DNA from: Rhizobiales bacterium UBA3584
Lineage (GTDB): Bacteria; Pseudomonadota; Alphaproteobacteria; Rhizobiales; Devosiaceae
Assembly: GCA_002375765.1 (NCBI GenBank)
Contig: DFMV01000006.1
Location: forward strand, 1-64,000
Direction of reading: 5' to 3'
DNA: 64,000 bases
The notes under the pieces were generated by a model. That model did not search any database and was not told where the DNA came from. It worked only from the letters and a program-made list of their open reading frames with translations. The translations under genes and the position numbers were made by a program. Positions 33,485 through 42,671 of the stretch are shown here, in pieces. Within the stretch, counting starts at the first letter, position 1; each line of letters begins with the position of its first letter.

Positions 33485-33731
33485 CCTTGATGGCCAGGGC
33501 ATGCAACCCGGCATCGAACTGATCGGCAAGCGCCGCGTTTATGGCTCTGTGCTGCTCGACCCGGCTCAGCCCGTCGAGTTTTTCGCTGGCAATTGCGATG
33601 CGGAAATGGGTATTGCCCCCTTCCCGCCATCCTGCGTGGCCATGGTGACGCTCGGAATCGTCGATCACTTCAAGAGCGGTCGGCGCGAAGGTTTCGGTGA
33701 GTTTGGCTTCGATTTCATCGCGAACGCTCAT
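33468..33731 (-). CDS. BolA family protein
   Basis: An 87-residue protein with the BolA fold: the conserved HHGHAGWREGGNTHFRI and closing HRAINAALADQFDAGLHALAI. BolA proteins partner monothiol glutaredoxins in iron-sulfur handling and affect cell shape. No monothiol Grx4 is in the window. It converges on the CorC-type gene and is divergent from the J-domain gene with a hairpin repeat between. Confidence 0.92.
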   Translation of the reverse strand: MSVRDEIEAKLTETFAPTALEVIDDSERHHGHAGWREGGNTHFRIAIASEKLDGLSRVEQHRAINAALADQFDAGLHALAIKVKPSR

Positions 33732-33824
33732 GTGTCAACACACCTATGATTGAAAAAAGACAAATTGAACCGGGCAAGCCGGTTCCAAACGGTATATGAT
33801 TACGGGCTTTCGTTTCGCTAGAGC

Positions 33825-33863
33825 GAGATCAGGAAAAGTTGCAGACTTTTCCGGTTCGATCTC
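33825..33863. repeat. Covarying hairpin repeat, copy 4 (bolA/J-domain gap)
   Basis: Outer arms GAGATC (33825-33830) and GATCTC (33858-33863), inner arms GGAAAAGT (33832-33839) and ACTTTTCC (33845-33852), loop TGCAG, then GGTTC linker. It has the same plan as copy 1 but with different outer-arm bases. It lies 45 bases before the J-domain gene start. Confidence 0.85.
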
Positions 33864-33907
33864 ACGAAAAAACGCCGGCCCCCAAACCAAGGTCCCTATC
33901 CGCTCTT

Positions 33908-34567
33908 ATGTCGATCAATTCCAAATCCAAGATCTTCGATTCCGTTCGCATCAAGCCCCGGCGCACCCAGGTCGAGGAGCAGGTCGCGGCGCATCCGGCG
34001 TGCGATTGGGAAGGGTGCGAAAAACCCGGCATGCACAAGGCGCCCAAGGGCGCGCGCTCGGAGGGTCAGTTCCACAGTTTCTGCCTCGAGCATGTGCGCC
34101 ACTATAACAAGGCCTACAATTATTTCTCCGGCATGGACGACGAGGAAATCGCCGACCACGCAACCAAGATGAACGCGCCCGGCAGCCGCGAAACCTGGGC
34201 CTATGGCTCCAACCGCTTCGGCAAGTCCGACCCGCAACCCAAAAAATACAAGCCCCGCGATTATACGGGCAGCCAGTTCCGCGACGTCAATGGCGTCTTC
34301 GCCCGCCTGCGCTCGCGTGCCCGCCAGGATGCCGGTGCCAAGGGCGAGGCCGCCGAGCGCACCATCACACTTACCGGCCAGGACCGCGCCGCCTTTGAAG
34401 TGCTGGGCCTTGAAGGCCGCAAACCCTCGAACGATATCAAGTCAGCCTACAAGGCCCTGGTCAAACTCCACCACCCCGACGCCAATGGTGGCGACAAGGG
34501 CTCCGAAGACCGGCTGCGCAACATCATTTCGGCCTATAACCATCTCAAGCAGCGCGGCTTTGTCTGA
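33908..34567 (+). CDS. J-domain protein with N-terminal Cys/His region
   Basis: A 219-residue cytoplasmic protein with its J domain at the C-terminus (about 158-219) and the HPD motif in KLHHPDANGG. The N-terminal part holds CDWEGCEKPG and FCLEHVRHYNKAYNYF, a Cys/His set that might bind zinc. Some Hyphomicrobiales have such a gene just upstream of cobS, as here. It presumably delivers clients to DnaK; the client is unknown. ATG 33908 is chosen because the conserved region begins there and the earlier frame reads through a repeat. Confidence 0.85.
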   Translation: MSINSKSKIFDSVRIKPRRTQVEEQVAAHPACDWEGCEKPGMHKAPKGARSEGQFHSFCLEHVRHYNKAYNYFSGMDDEEIADHATKMNAPGSRETWAYGSNRFGKSDPQPKKYKPRDYTGSQFRDVNGVFARLRSRARQDAGAKGEAAERTITLTGQDRAAFEVLGLEGRKPSNDIKSAYKALVKLHHPDANGGDKGSEDRLRNIISAYNHLKQRGFV

Positions 34568-34758
34568 CCACCCCGCCCGCCTTTTCTGCAATGCGAAAAG
34601 CGGAATGAAACAGGGTCGGAACGCTTGCGGCATCCCGCGCTCTAGGTTTATGGCAGTTGTGTTGCTATAAGCGCTCCGAATTTTTCCTTAAAAGACGCGA
34701 CCGAACGCGCCTTAGCATCGGAAAACATCGATCCGGTGCGCCCGAGACGAGGCAAATT

Positions 34759-35739
34759 ATGACTGAGTTTTCCAACCTGCCCGACACCGAATATTCCGTG
34801 CGCGATCTGTTCGGGATCGACAGCGACATGGTGGTCAAGGGCTATAAAGACCGCACCGACCACGTGCCCGAGATCGATCCGGACTATCTGTTCGATCGCA
34901 ACACCACCCTTGCCATTCTCGCCGGTTTCGCCTTCAACCGCCGCGTCATGGTGCAGGGCTATCATGGCACGGGCAAATCGACCCATATCGAACAGGTCGC
35001 AGCGCGGCTCAACTGGCCGCTGGTCCGCGTCAACCTCGACAGCCACGTTTCCCGTATCGACCTTGTGGGCAAAGACGCCATCGTCCTGCGCGACGGCAAG
35101 CAGGTCACCGAGTTCCGCGACGGCATCCTGCCATGGGCCGTCCAGAACAATATTGCCCTGGTGTTCGACGAATACGATGCCGGACGTCCCGACGTGATGT
35201 TTGTGATCCAGCGCGTGCTCGAAGTGGCGGGCCGCCTGACGCTCCTCGACCAGAACCGGGTCATCCGCCCGCACCCCGCCTTCCGGCTGTTCGCCACAAC
35301 CAACACCATCGGTCTCGGTGACACCTCGGGCCTCTATCACGGCACCCAGCAGATCAACCAGGGCCAGATGGACCGCTGGTCGATCGTTGTGACGCTCAAC
35401 TATCTGCCGCATGAAAAGGAAGTCGGGATCGTTCTGGCCAAGGCCAAGAGCTACGACAAGGACGATGAGGGCCGCAAACTGGTCTCCAACATGGTCCGCG
35501 TCGCCGATCTGACGCGCTCGGCGTTCATCAATGGCGATCTGTCGACAGTGATGAGCCCGCGCGCCGTGATCACCTGGGCGGAAAACGCCGAGATCTTCGG
35601 CGATATCGGCTTTGCCTTCCGGCTGACCTTTTTGAACAAGTGCGACGAACTCGAGCGCCCCGTGGTCGCCGAATTCTACCAGCGCGTGTTCGGGGTCGAT
35701 CTGCCCGAATCGGCCGCCAATCTGGCGATCTCGGCGTAA
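34759..35739 (+). CDS. cobS: Aerobic cobaltochelatase subunit CobS
   Basis: A 326-residue AAA+ ATPase of the CobNST complex that inserts cobalt into hydrogenobyrinate a,c-diamide in aerobic cobalamin synthesis. N-terminal [12 protein letters not shown] is CobS-specific. Walker A reads GYHGTGKST, Walker [10 protein letters not shown] and sensor 1 LFATTNTIG. It is followed by cobT; CobN is not in the window. ATG 34759 has a GAGG upstream. Confidence 0.96.
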   Translation: MTEFSNLPDTEYSVRDLFGIDSDMVVKGYKDRTDHVPEIDPDYLFDRNTTLAILAGFAFNRRVMVQGYHGTGKSTHIEQVAARLNWPLVRVNLDSHVSRIDLVGKDAIVLRDGKQVTEFRDGILPWAVQNNIALVFDEYDAGRPDVMFVIQRVLEVAGRLTLLDQNRVIRPHPAFRLFATTNTIGLGDTSGLYHGTQQINQGQMDRWSIVVTLNYLPHEKEVGIVLAKAKSYDKDDEGRKLVSNMVRVADLTRSAFINGDLSTVMSPRAVITWAENAEIFGDIGFAFRLTFLNKCDELERPVVAEFYQRVFGVDLPESAANLAISA

Positions 35740-35746
35740 CGCCGCA

Positions 35747-35873
35747 AAGGCCCCTTCACCCGCCGCTGACGCGGTGGCCTCTCCCCAAAGGGAGAGGTAA
35801 TCCCGGGGGCCGCCAAGTGCACTACCTCTCCCTTGGGGAGAGGTCGGCTCGAAGAGCCGGGTGAGGGGGCCTT
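35747..35873. repeat. Nested palindromic repeat between cobS and cobT
   Basis: Outer arms 35747-35761 and 35859-35873 pair with one mismatch. Inside, a 22-base CCTCTCCCC...GAGAGGTA arm at 35778-35799 faces its near-perfect complement at 35823-35843. This CTCTCCC/GGGAGAG type is a common intergenic repeat in this order. It makes a 165-base gap inside an expected operon. Confidence 0.8.
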
Positions 35874-35905
35874 CCTCCCCGGCGCGACACGGAACGAAGA
35901 GACAG

Positions 35906-37789
35906 ATGGCCCAGCCTCCGCGCATCAAAGCCAACAAGCCCGATCCCACCGGCCCGTTCAAGGCGGCTGTCGGCGCGGCTGTGCGCACCATTGCAGGCAA
36001 GCACGACCTCGAAGTGAGCTTTACCGCAGACCGGCCCATCCTGACCGCCGACAAGGCCCGCCTTGCTGCCCTGCCCCGCCTGCCGACGTCCCGCGACATC
36101 GCCATCGCCCGCGGCCAGGGAGATGCCATGGCCATGCGCATGGCCAGCCACGACACAGACACCCATCGCCGGCTCGCCCCAAAGGATCCCGACGCCAAGG
36201 CCGCCTTCGACGCGCTTGAACAGGCGCGCGTTGAATCGCTGGGTTGTTCGCGCATGGCGGGCATGAGCGGCAACATCGCCGAAATGATCGAGGACCGGCT
36301 GTTCCGCGCAAATTACGCCAACGTCAAAGACATTGCTGATGCTCCGCTGGCCGAAGCGCTGGGGCTGATGATGCGCGAAAAGGTCGCCGGCATCCCCATT
36401 CCACCCTCAGGCGCCCCCATTGTTGATCTCTGGCGCGAAAAGCTCGAGGGCCGCATCGGCGCTTCGCTGGACGAATTGGCCAGCCTCCTCGACAACCAGA
36501 CCGAATTTTCACGCAAGACCCGCTCCATCCTGCGCGATCTCGACCTTTTGGCCGAGGCCGATCCCGATCAGTTCGACCAGAATGATTCCGAGGGCTCCGA
36601 CCAGGACGCCCAGAACAACCAGGCCATGAATGGCGAGGACGAAGAGCAGGACGGCGACGCCGACAACCAGGATATGGACGGCACCGACGAGGCGCCGGGC
36701 GAACACGAGGAAACCGGCGACGTCGAAGGCATGGAAGCCGACAGTGCTGACACCGACGAGGACGCCCAGGCCGAAGCCGGCGAGGATGCCCCCGCCCCGC
36801 CTCCGCAGGGTGAAGACGGCCAGCGCCTCTCCAACCAGCCAACCTACAAGATCTTCACCGACAAGTTCGACGAGATCATCTCGGCCGCCGATCTGTGCCC
36901 GCCCGAAGAGCTCGATCAGCTCCGCCAATTGCTCGACAAGCAGCTCGAGCATCTGGCCGGCGCCGTCGCCCGACTGGCCAACAAGCTGCAACGCCGCCTG
37001 ATGGCTCAGCAGAACCGTGGATGGGATTTCGACCTTGAGGAAGGCGTGCTCGATACCGCGCGCCTGACCCGTGTCGTGACCGATCCCCTGCAGGCCCTTT
37101 CGTTCAAGGCCGAACGCGACACCGAGTTCCGCGACACCTGCGTGACGCTCCTGATCGACAATTCCGGCTCCATGCGCGGCCGACCGATCACCATTGCGGC
37201 CATCTGCGGCGACATCCTCGCGCGCACGCTGGAGCGTTGCGGCGTGAAAGTGGAAATTCTCGGTTTTACCACCCGCGCCTGGAAGGGCGGCAAATCGCGC
37301 GAAGCCTGGCTCGATGCGGGACGCCCACCCAATCCTGGTCGCGTCAACGACATCCGCCACATCATCTACAAGGGCGCGGACGAACCCTGGCGCCATGCCA
37401 AGCGCAATCTCGGCCTGATGATGCGTGAAGGGCTCTTGAAGGAAAACATCGACGGCGAAGCCCTGCAATGGGCCCACAAGCGCATCGTCAACCGCCCGGA
37501 AAACCGCCGTATCCTCATGGTGATTTCCGATGGCGCACCGGTCGATGATTCCACCCAGTCGGTCAATCCGGGCAATTATCTAGAGGCCCATCTGCGCGCC
37601 GTGATCGAGGAGATCGAAACCCGCTCGCCCGTCCAACTGGTCGCCATCGGCATCGGCCATGACGTCACGCGCTATTACCGTCGCGCCGTCACCATTCTCG
37701 ACGCGGACGAACTGGCCGGCGCCATGACCGACAATCTTGCCGCCCTGTTCGATGAAGAACTGCCCGGCGAAGCCCGGAGGCGGCGCTGA
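35906..37789 (+). CDS. cobT: Aerobic cobaltochelatase subunit CobT
   Basis: A 627-residue partner of CobS. The N-terminal region is conserved ([20 protein letters not shown]). A long acidic low-complexity stretch (about 225-310, rich in Asp and Glu) follows. The C-terminal von Willebrand A domain has the metal-site motif [11 protein letters not shown] and later [10 protein letters not shown]. It ends in EARRRR overlapping the next gene's CTG start by 4 bases. ATG 35906 is chosen, as the family start [17 protein letters not shown] fits. Confidence 0.95.
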   Translation: MAQPPRIKANKPDPTGPFKAAVGAAVRTIAGKHDLEVSFTADRPILTADKARLAALPRLPTSRDIAIARGQGDAMAMRMASHDTDTHRRLAPKDPDAKAAFDALEQARVESLGCSRMAGMSGNIAEMIEDRLFRANYANVKDIADAPLAEALGLMMREKVAGIPIPPSGAPIVDLWREKLEGRIGASLDELASLLDNQTEFSRKTRSILRDLDLLAEADPDQFDQNDSEGSDQDAQNNQAMNGEDEEQDGDADNQDMDGTDEAPGEHEETGDVEGMEADSADTDEDAQAEAGEDAPAPPPQGEDGQRLSNQPTYKIFTDKFDEIISAADLCPPEELDQLRQLLDKQLEHLAGAVARLANKLQRRLMAQQNRGWDFDLEEGVLDTARLTRVVTDPLQALSFKAERDTEFRDTCVTLLIDNSGSMRGRPITIAAICGDILARTLERCGVKVEILGFTTRAWKGGKSREAWLDAGRPPNPGRVNDIRHIIYKGADEPWRHAKRNLGLMMREGLLKENIDGEALQWAHKRIVNRPENRRILMVISDGAPVDDSTQSVNPGNYLEAHLRAVIEEIETRSPVQLVAIGIGHDVTRYYRRAVTILDADELAGAMTDNLAALFDEELPGEARRRR

Positions 37790-38793
37790 GACTTTTCGCC
37801 AGCGCCTCCTTGCTCACGATAACGCTCGGTCTGGCGGCAGCATCGGCGTCCGCGCAGTCCCCGAGCGTCGAAGCGATCGAGGTTTCCTCCCGACCCATCG
37901 CCAGCTTTCGCAATGCTGCGATCGGTGAGCCGGTCGGCAGCCTGATTTTCGAGGGCGGGCTGGAGGTGACCAGCGCCCACCCCGATTTCGGCGGCATTTC
38001 CGGCCTTGCCTTTATCGATGCCACCCGCTTCGTGATGGTCACCGATCAGGGGCGCTTCCTCTCGGGCGCGCTCGAGCTGGCCGATGGCGCCCCCGCCGGC
38101 CTGTCCAACGTCGAGATCGATATTGTCCGCAATTCCTCGGGCAATCCGCTTCCGAACAAGTTTTCTTCCGATTCCGAAGCCATCGAAGTGGTCATCCGCA
38201 ACAATCAGCCCGCAGCCGTGCGCGTCGGATTTGAGAACCTGTCGCGGATTGCCGATTTCAACCTCTCAGATGGCCGCCCTTCGGGCCCGGCGCGCGAAAT
38301 CGCCATTCCCCAATGGCTGACCGATCTGCGCACCAACGAGTCCATCGAATCGGTCTGCATCGCCCCGCCCGCTTCTCCAATAGCCGGCTCGACCCTGATC
38401 ATAGCCGAGGGCCACCAGCATGTGTCCGGCCAATGGGCCGCGACATTGCTGGGCAATCGTGACCGTGGCAATCTCGGCCTGGCAGTAGCACCCGGCGTCA
38501 ATCCCACCGATTGCGCCTTCCTGCCCGATGGCGATCTGCTGGTCCTCGAGCGCGGCCTGGCGTTCCTCGCCTTTTCCATACAAATCCGCCTCATCCCCGC
38601 CGCTGAGATCCGCCCCGGCGCCACAATGGTCGGCGAGGTGATCCTTTCGGGTTCGGGCAGCGCGGTGGACAATTTCGAGGGATTGGGCGTGCGAACCTTG
38701 CCCGACGGCCAAACCCGCGTCACCATCGTCTCTGACAACAATTTCAATTCCTTTCAGCGCACCCTGCTGCTCGAATTTTCCTTTCCCGACTAG
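37786..38793 (+). CDS. Secreted esterase-like phytase family protein, apparent CTG start
   Basis: About 335 residues. A signal peptide (about 1-24, ending ASAQ) is followed by a beta-propeller-like domain of the esterase-like phytase family (PF13449 type): [35 protein letters not shown]. The frame has no ATG or GTG near the start. CTG 37786 follows a GGAGG at 37776-37780 with 5-base spacing and overlaps the cobT stop as CTGA. It yields an Arg-bearing signal peptide, whereas TTG 37810 would give one without positive charge. Substrate unknown. Confidence 0.8.
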   Translation: MRLFASASLLTITLGLAAASASAQSPSVEAIEVSSRPIASFRNAAIGEPVGSLIFEGGLEVTSAHPDFGGISGLAFIDATRFVMVTDQGRFLSGALELADGAPAGLSNVEIDIVRNSSGNPLPNKFSSDSEAIEVVIRNNQPAAVRVGFENLSRIADFNLSDGRPSGPAREIAIPQWLTDLRTNESIESVCIAPPASPIAGSTLIIAEGHQHVSGQWAATLLGNRDRGNLGLAVAPGVNPTDCAFLPDGDLLVLERGLAFLAFSIQIRLIPAAEIRPGATMVGEVILSGSGSAVDNFEGLGVRTLPDGQTRVTIVSDNNFNSFQRTLLLEFSFPD

Positions 38794-38802
38794 GAGTTCC
38801 CC

Positions 38803-39846
38803 ATGAACATCGATCTGCTTCGCGCGCTTTGCGAAACCCCCGGCGTTCCGGGGCGCGAACACCGCGTACGCAAACTCATCGAAACCGAAATCGTTGGATT
38901 GTTCGACGAGGTCCGCACCGATTCCATGGGATCGCTGATTGCCGTTCGCCGCTCGCGCACCGAGGCCAAAAACCCGCTCAAGATCATGCTGCTCTGCCAC
39001 ATGGACGAGATCGGGTTCCTCGTCACCCATGTGTCAGAAAAGGGCTGGATCCACATCGACAATGTCGGCGGCTTCGATCCGCGCACCCTCTTCGCGCGCC
39101 GCGTCAAGGTCGTAACCCCCGAAGGCGACTATCCCGGTGTCATGAATGCAGGCGGGCGTCCACTGCACATCTCCTCGCCCGAAGACCGCAAAAAGATCCC
39201 CGCCATCAAGGAGTTTTTCGTCGATATCGGTTTTGGCGCCGAGACGCGCTCAAAAGTCCGGGTGGGTGATTTTGTCGTCATGGACGAGCCGCTCGTCGAA
39301 ATGGGCGACAAGATCGTCTCCAAGGCGCTCGACAACCGCGTCGCCTGCTGGCTGGGCATCGAAGCCATCCGCGCGTTGGCCGATAGCGGGGCCGAGCACG
39401 ATTGCGAAATCCACGTCGCCTTCACCACCCAGGAGGAAGTCGGCCTGCGCGGCGCACGCACAGCCGCCTTTGCGGTCCTGCCCGATATCGGACTGGGCAT
39501 CGATACAACGCTTGCCTGCGACACACCCGGCGTGCCCGAAAACGAGATGGTCACCGCCCAGGGCAAGGGCGTTGGCCTCACCATAAAAGACGGTTCGTTC
39601 ATCGCCGATTTCGATCTGGTAGAAGAAATCGAGGCACTGGCGCAAAAGGAAGATATACCCGTCCAGCGCTCCATCCTCGCCTCAGGCGGTCAGGATGCTG
39701 CCGCCGCCCAACAAGCCGCAGCCGGGGCTCGCGCCGTGGGCATCGTCGTGGGCACCCGCTACATCCACACGGTTGCCGAAATGATCGAGAAATCCGACCT
39801 CAAGGCCGCTCTCGACATCATCGTCGCCTACCTCAAGGCCAAATAA
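38803..39846 (+). CDS. M42 family metallopeptidase
   Basis: A 347-residue dinuclear-metal aminopeptidase of the glutamyl-aminopeptidase/endoglucanase-M family. Metal and catalytic motifs are visible: LLCHMDEIGFLV (His, Asp), KALDNRVACW (bridging Asp), TTQEEVGLRGA (catalytic Glu-Glu), GIDTTL (Asp) and TRYIHT (His). Cytoplasmic, no signal peptide. The real peptide substrate is unknown. It follows the phytase-like gene by 9 bases. Confidence 0.93.
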   Translation: MNIDLLRALCETPGVPGREHRVRKLIETEIVGLFDEVRTDSMGSLIAVRRSRTEAKNPLKIMLLCHMDEIGFLVTHVSEKGWIHIDNVGGFDPRTLFARRVKVVTPEGDYPGVMNAGGRPLHISSPEDRKKIPAIKEFFVDIGFGAETRSKVRVGDFVVMDEPLVEMGDKIVSKALDNRVACWLGIEAIRALADSGAEHDCEIHVAFTTQEEVGLRGARTAAFAVLPDIGLGIDTTLACDTPGVPENEMVTAQGKGVGLTIKDGSFIADFDLVEEIEALAQKEDIPVQRSILASGGQDAAAAQQAAAGARAVGIVVGTRYIHTVAEMIEKSDLKAALDIIVAYLKAK

Positions 39847-39872
39847 AAAGGGGCCAAAACGGCCCCTTTTTT
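39846..39872. terminator. Bidirectional terminator after M42 peptidase gene
   Basis: AAAAGGGGCC (39846-39855) pairs with GGCCCCTTTT (39861-39870), loop AAAAC, followed by TTC. It separates the converging M42 peptidase and queuosine-precursor transporter genes. Confidence 0.85.
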
Positions 39873-39874
39873 CA

Positions 39875-40510
39875 TTACGCTACTGACACGACCCGGTCGG
39901 GAATGGCCCGTCGCAGCGCCTTGTAGGGTACCAGCAGCACAAGGGTGACGAGGATCTTGACGAGGAAGTCACCGGCCGCCAGCGACACCCAGAGCGGCAC
40001 GTCCGGCCCCACCGAAAGGAACGGCGTCGGGAAGGGCAGCGAGCCATCGTCCAGCCCCAGTCCGGTATCGAGAAACGCGAACGCTGCCGCAAAGGCGATG
40101 CCGAAGAACAGGATCGTGTCGATCACCGCACCCAGGACAGATGAGATCAGCGGCGCGTGCCACCATTTGCCGGCCCGCAGCCGGTCGAAAATCGAAACGT
40201 CGAGAAACTGGGCGATAAGGAACGCTGAACCCGAAGCGATCGCAATGCGCGGCGAAGCCAGAAAGATGCTCCAGACAACCGCGATGGCAAAGCCCACAAG
40301 CACCACCACCCGCGCCGCCGAGGGCCCGAAATGACGGTTGGTCAGATCGTTGACCATAAAGGCCACCGGATAGGTGAACGCGCCCCAGGTCAAAATATCG
40401 GCGAGATTGACCGCGCCGAGCGAGGCTTCAACGGGAAACTGAACGAGATAGTTCGATGCGGTGACCACCACCGCCATGGCCAGAACGGCCCAGAAAAAAC
40501 GCACGCCCAT
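39875..40510 (-). CDS. Queuosine precursor transporter (VUT/YhhQ family)
   Basis: A 211-residue inner-membrane protein with about six hydrophobic segments. The family pattern ADILTWGAFTYPVAFMVNDLTNRHFGPSAAR is present in part as FTYPVAFMVNDLTNRHFG, along with SGSAFLIAQFLDVSIFDRLR. The family imports 7-deazaguanine precursors for queuosine in tRNA. ATG 40510 is chosen because earlier codons lack membrane character. The 130-base leader shows hairpins, but I see no preQ1 riboswitch consensus. Confidence 0.9.
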   Translation of the reverse strand: MGVRFFWAVLAMAVVVTASNYLVQFPVEASLGAVNLADILTWGAFTYPVAFMVNDLTNRHFGPSAARVVVLVGFAIAVVWSIFLASPRIAIASGSAFLIAQFLDVSIFDRLRAGKWWHAPLISSVLGAVIDTILFFGIAFAAAFAFLDTGLGLDDGSLPFPTPFLSVGPDVPLWVSLAAGDFLVKILVTLVLLVPYKALRRAIPDRVVSVA

Positions 40511-40654
40511 AGCGTCGTTGTCCTTTTTCCATAAGCGGCAAGATGACCGCCGGATTGATGTTTGAAGCCGGAATGTCTCCGGCCCCTTTTTCATCGACGC
40601 GACCCGGCAGGTGGCCGGTGCATCTTTGGAGCGTTCTTAGAGAACGCCACCGGA

Positions 40655-40697
40655 AAGAAAACAAGAACGCCGCGTCAGGTTACCCTCACGCGGCGCG
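40655..40697 (-). terminator. rpmB terminator
   Basis: CGCCGCGT (40668-40675) pairs with ACGCGGCG (40688-40695). On the minus strand the stem is followed by TTCTTGTTTTCTTT. It lies 25 bases past the rpmB stop. Confidence 0.75.
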
Positions 40698-40720
40698 AAA
40701 ACTTTTGCGCGTCGTTCGCC

Positions 40721-41005
40721 TTAGCTGGCGATCGCGGCGCGAACTTCCTTCTTGATGCCCAGGGCGCGAACCGAAAGGTCTTCGTCCTTGGCCTTCAAAA
40801 GGAAAGCATCGAGACCACCGCGATGCTCGACGGTGCGCAGCGCGGAAGCGGAAATGCGCAGCTTGACCGAACGGTCCAGCGATTCCGAGATCAGCGTCAC
40901 ATCGCAAAGATTGGGCAGAAAGCGGCGGCGGGTCCGGTTGAGCGCATGGCTCACATTGTTGCCGGTCAACACGCCCTTGCCGGTGAGTTCACAGCGCCGT
41001 GCCAT
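40721..41005 (-). CDS. rpmB: 50S ribosomal protein L28
   Basis: A 94-residue ribosomal protein: N-terminal [20 protein letters not shown], then [10 protein letters not shown] and a C-terminal part ending [10 protein letters not shown]. Size and motifs are typical of alphaproteobacterial L28. ATG 41005 is chosen because L28 begins at [10 protein letters not shown]; the open frame continues upstream. Divergent from the DUF3108 gene. Confidence 0.96.
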   Translation of the reverse strand: MARRCELTGKGVLTGNNVSHALNRTRRRFLPNLCDVTLISESLDRSVKLRISASALRTVEHRGGLDAFLLKAKDEDLSVRALGIKKEVRAAIAS

Positions 41006-41085
41006 TGTTTTAATTCCTGTCAATCGTATCGGGACCGGGAAATTCCCAGTCAACCGATTGGGTTTTGTTTGTTTAACTGTTCGCC

Positions 41086-41125
41086 CTGCCGAACCGAAAA
41101 AGCGCCAAACACTTTTTCTTGGCAG
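41086..41125. repeat. Degenerate, reversed copy of the covarying hairpin repeat
   Basis: CTGCC (41086-41090) pairs with GGCAG (41121-41125). The inner arms GAAAAAG (41096-41102) and CTTTTTC (41112-41118) also pair. The GAACC linker is on the left here, so this copy faces the other way. It lies upstream of rpmB. Pairing is shorter than in the other copies. Confidence 0.5.
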
Positions 41126-41300
41126 TGCTCCAAAGTGGAAGAAACTTTGGCCGGGGATATAGAGAAAGCCCCCCCATCCGTCAAGCGCTAGCGCGCATTG
41201 AGCCGGCTTTTATCTCGCCGCAGTGCTGGACAGGCCGAATCCCAACGGGCAACGTAACCCTTCATTTGATTCGTGGGGCGCGAATCCGAGTTGTGGCCGT

Positions 41301-42110
41301 ATGAACATGAACGAGACACGCGTGAAACGCCTTTCCCTTTCTTCTCTCGCCCTCGGTGCCCTCCTCGTTTTCGGCCTTGCAGCGCCCGCCGCCGCGCAGC
41401 AGCAGGGATCGATTGCCTCCTATATCGTCTCGATCGGCGGCATCAACGTTTCCACGGTCGATATAAGGTTCGGCCTCGAAGGCTCAAGCTATCAGCTTGA
41501 CGTCGTCGCCGACGTCACCGGGCTTGCCCAGGTCGTGGCGCAAGGCTCAGGCGCCGTCAATTCGGGCGGTGCGATCACCGCCACCGGCCTGCAGTCGAGC
41601 CGCTTCTATCTCGAAACCCGCACCGCCAACGAGCGCTTCGCGCTCCAGACCACCTATTCGGGCGGCAACGCCTCGGTCGGCGACGTCACCCCGCCCCTGA
41701 GCGAGAACCCGGACCGCGTCCCGGTCGACGCCTCCCACCGCTCCGGTGTCAACGACCCGCTCGCCGCCTTCATCCTGCGCGGCCAGGCCCTCGACGGAAC
41801 GCTCTGCAACCGCACCCTGCGCATCTATACCGGCATCGAGCGCTTCGATATGCCTTTAAGCTTTGTCGAAACCACCACCGCCACCTCGACCCGCACCGCC
41901 TATCAGGGCCCTGTGGTCCTTTGCGCCATGCGCTACGTGCCCGTTTCCGGCCATTTCGAAACCTCCGAAATCACCGCCTATCTGCGCGATTCCAACCGCA
42001 TGCTGGTCTGGTACATGCCCTTGCGCGATTCGGGCTTTTTCATCCCCTACCGTGTCCTGATGGGCTCAAGCTTTGGCGATATTTCGATGGTTCTGGTCGG
42101 TCTCAGCTAA
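41301..42110 (+). CDS. Exported DUF3108 family protein
   Basis: A 269-residue protein with a signal peptide (about 1-33, ending AAAQ). The mature part is beta-rich: SYIVSIGGINVSTVDIRFGL near the start, then SGVNDPLAAFIL and CNRTLRIYTGIERFDM in the middle, as in DUF3108 proteins. Location is probably periplasmic or outer membrane; function unknown. ATG 41301 is chosen, with 41307 as alternative. It lies divergent to rpmB, an arrangement I believe is common in this order. Confidence 0.82.
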   Translation: MNMNETRVKRLSLSSLALGALLVFGLAAPAAAQQQGSIASYIVSIGGINVSTVDIRFGLEGSSYQLDVVADVTGLAQVVAQGSGAVNSGGAITATGLQSSRFYLETRTANERFALQTTYSGGNASVGDVTPPLSENPDRVPVDASHRSGVNDPLAAFILRGQALDGTLCNRTLRIYTGIERFDMPLSFVETTTATSTRTAYQGPVVLCAMRYVPVSGHFETSEITAYLRDSNRMLVWYMPLRDSGFFIPYRVLMGSSFGDISMVLVGLS

Positions 42111-42197
42111 AGTAGCGTGTTTACCAAGCCCACCGGTTGAACTTGCCTGATTGCGACGGGCCGCACCAAATGCCTGCGCAATTGAACCCGGGGGCAT

Positions 42198-42671
42198 ATG
42201 GGGATGTTCACCAAACCGCTGAGCGGAAAATCTTACGCTGTTGCCCTGTTGATCAGGGCCGGTGTGATCCTTGCTGTCTTCGCAGTGGCCTTCACGCTGT
42301 TCGGGTTGTCCATGGGCGATTGCTCTGCAAACGCCGGCCAATGTGGAGCAGGACTTGCCCTCGTGTTTTTGGCCACACTGACTGCCTCGGCAACCTTCCT
42401 TCTCTCCATTGTCGGCATCTCGATCCGCCGCGCACGGGATGCCGGTTGGCACCCGTTGATCGGCCTTCTTCCCGTGCTGTTGCCATTCGCCCTGTATACG
42501 CCCTTGCAGGGAATACTGTTACTGACTGGGCCGCTCTTCCTGCTTTTCACGCCCCTTCCGTTTCCGCCCCTCAGCATGGCGTGGCTGGCGACAATCGCGG
42601 TCTTCTGTTTCACGCCGAGAGGCATGGCACGCCGCCTGGAGCTGGCCAGCAACCGCCCACCGCGCATTTAA
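42198..42671 (+). CDS. DUF805-like small membrane protein
   Basis: A 157-residue protein with four hydrophobic segments (about 15-36, 52-73, 84-104 and 110-140). The motif ISIRRARDAGWHPLIGLLP between the second and third segments resembles the RRxxDxG turn of DUF805 proteins. Function unknown. The end overlaps the converging MFS gene by 4 bases. Confidence 0.65.
   Translation: MGMFTKPLSGKSYAVALLIRAGVILAVFAVAFTLFGLSMGDCSANAGQCGAGLALVFLATLTASATFLLSIVGISIRRARDAGWHPLIGLLPVLLPFALYTPLQGILLLTGPLFLLFTPLPFPPLSMAWLATIAVFCFTPRGMARRLELASNRPPRI

Noticed and set aside
34568..34758. Cobalamin riboswitch before cobS
   Set aside because: I looked for a B12-box-like element in this gap and saw none.
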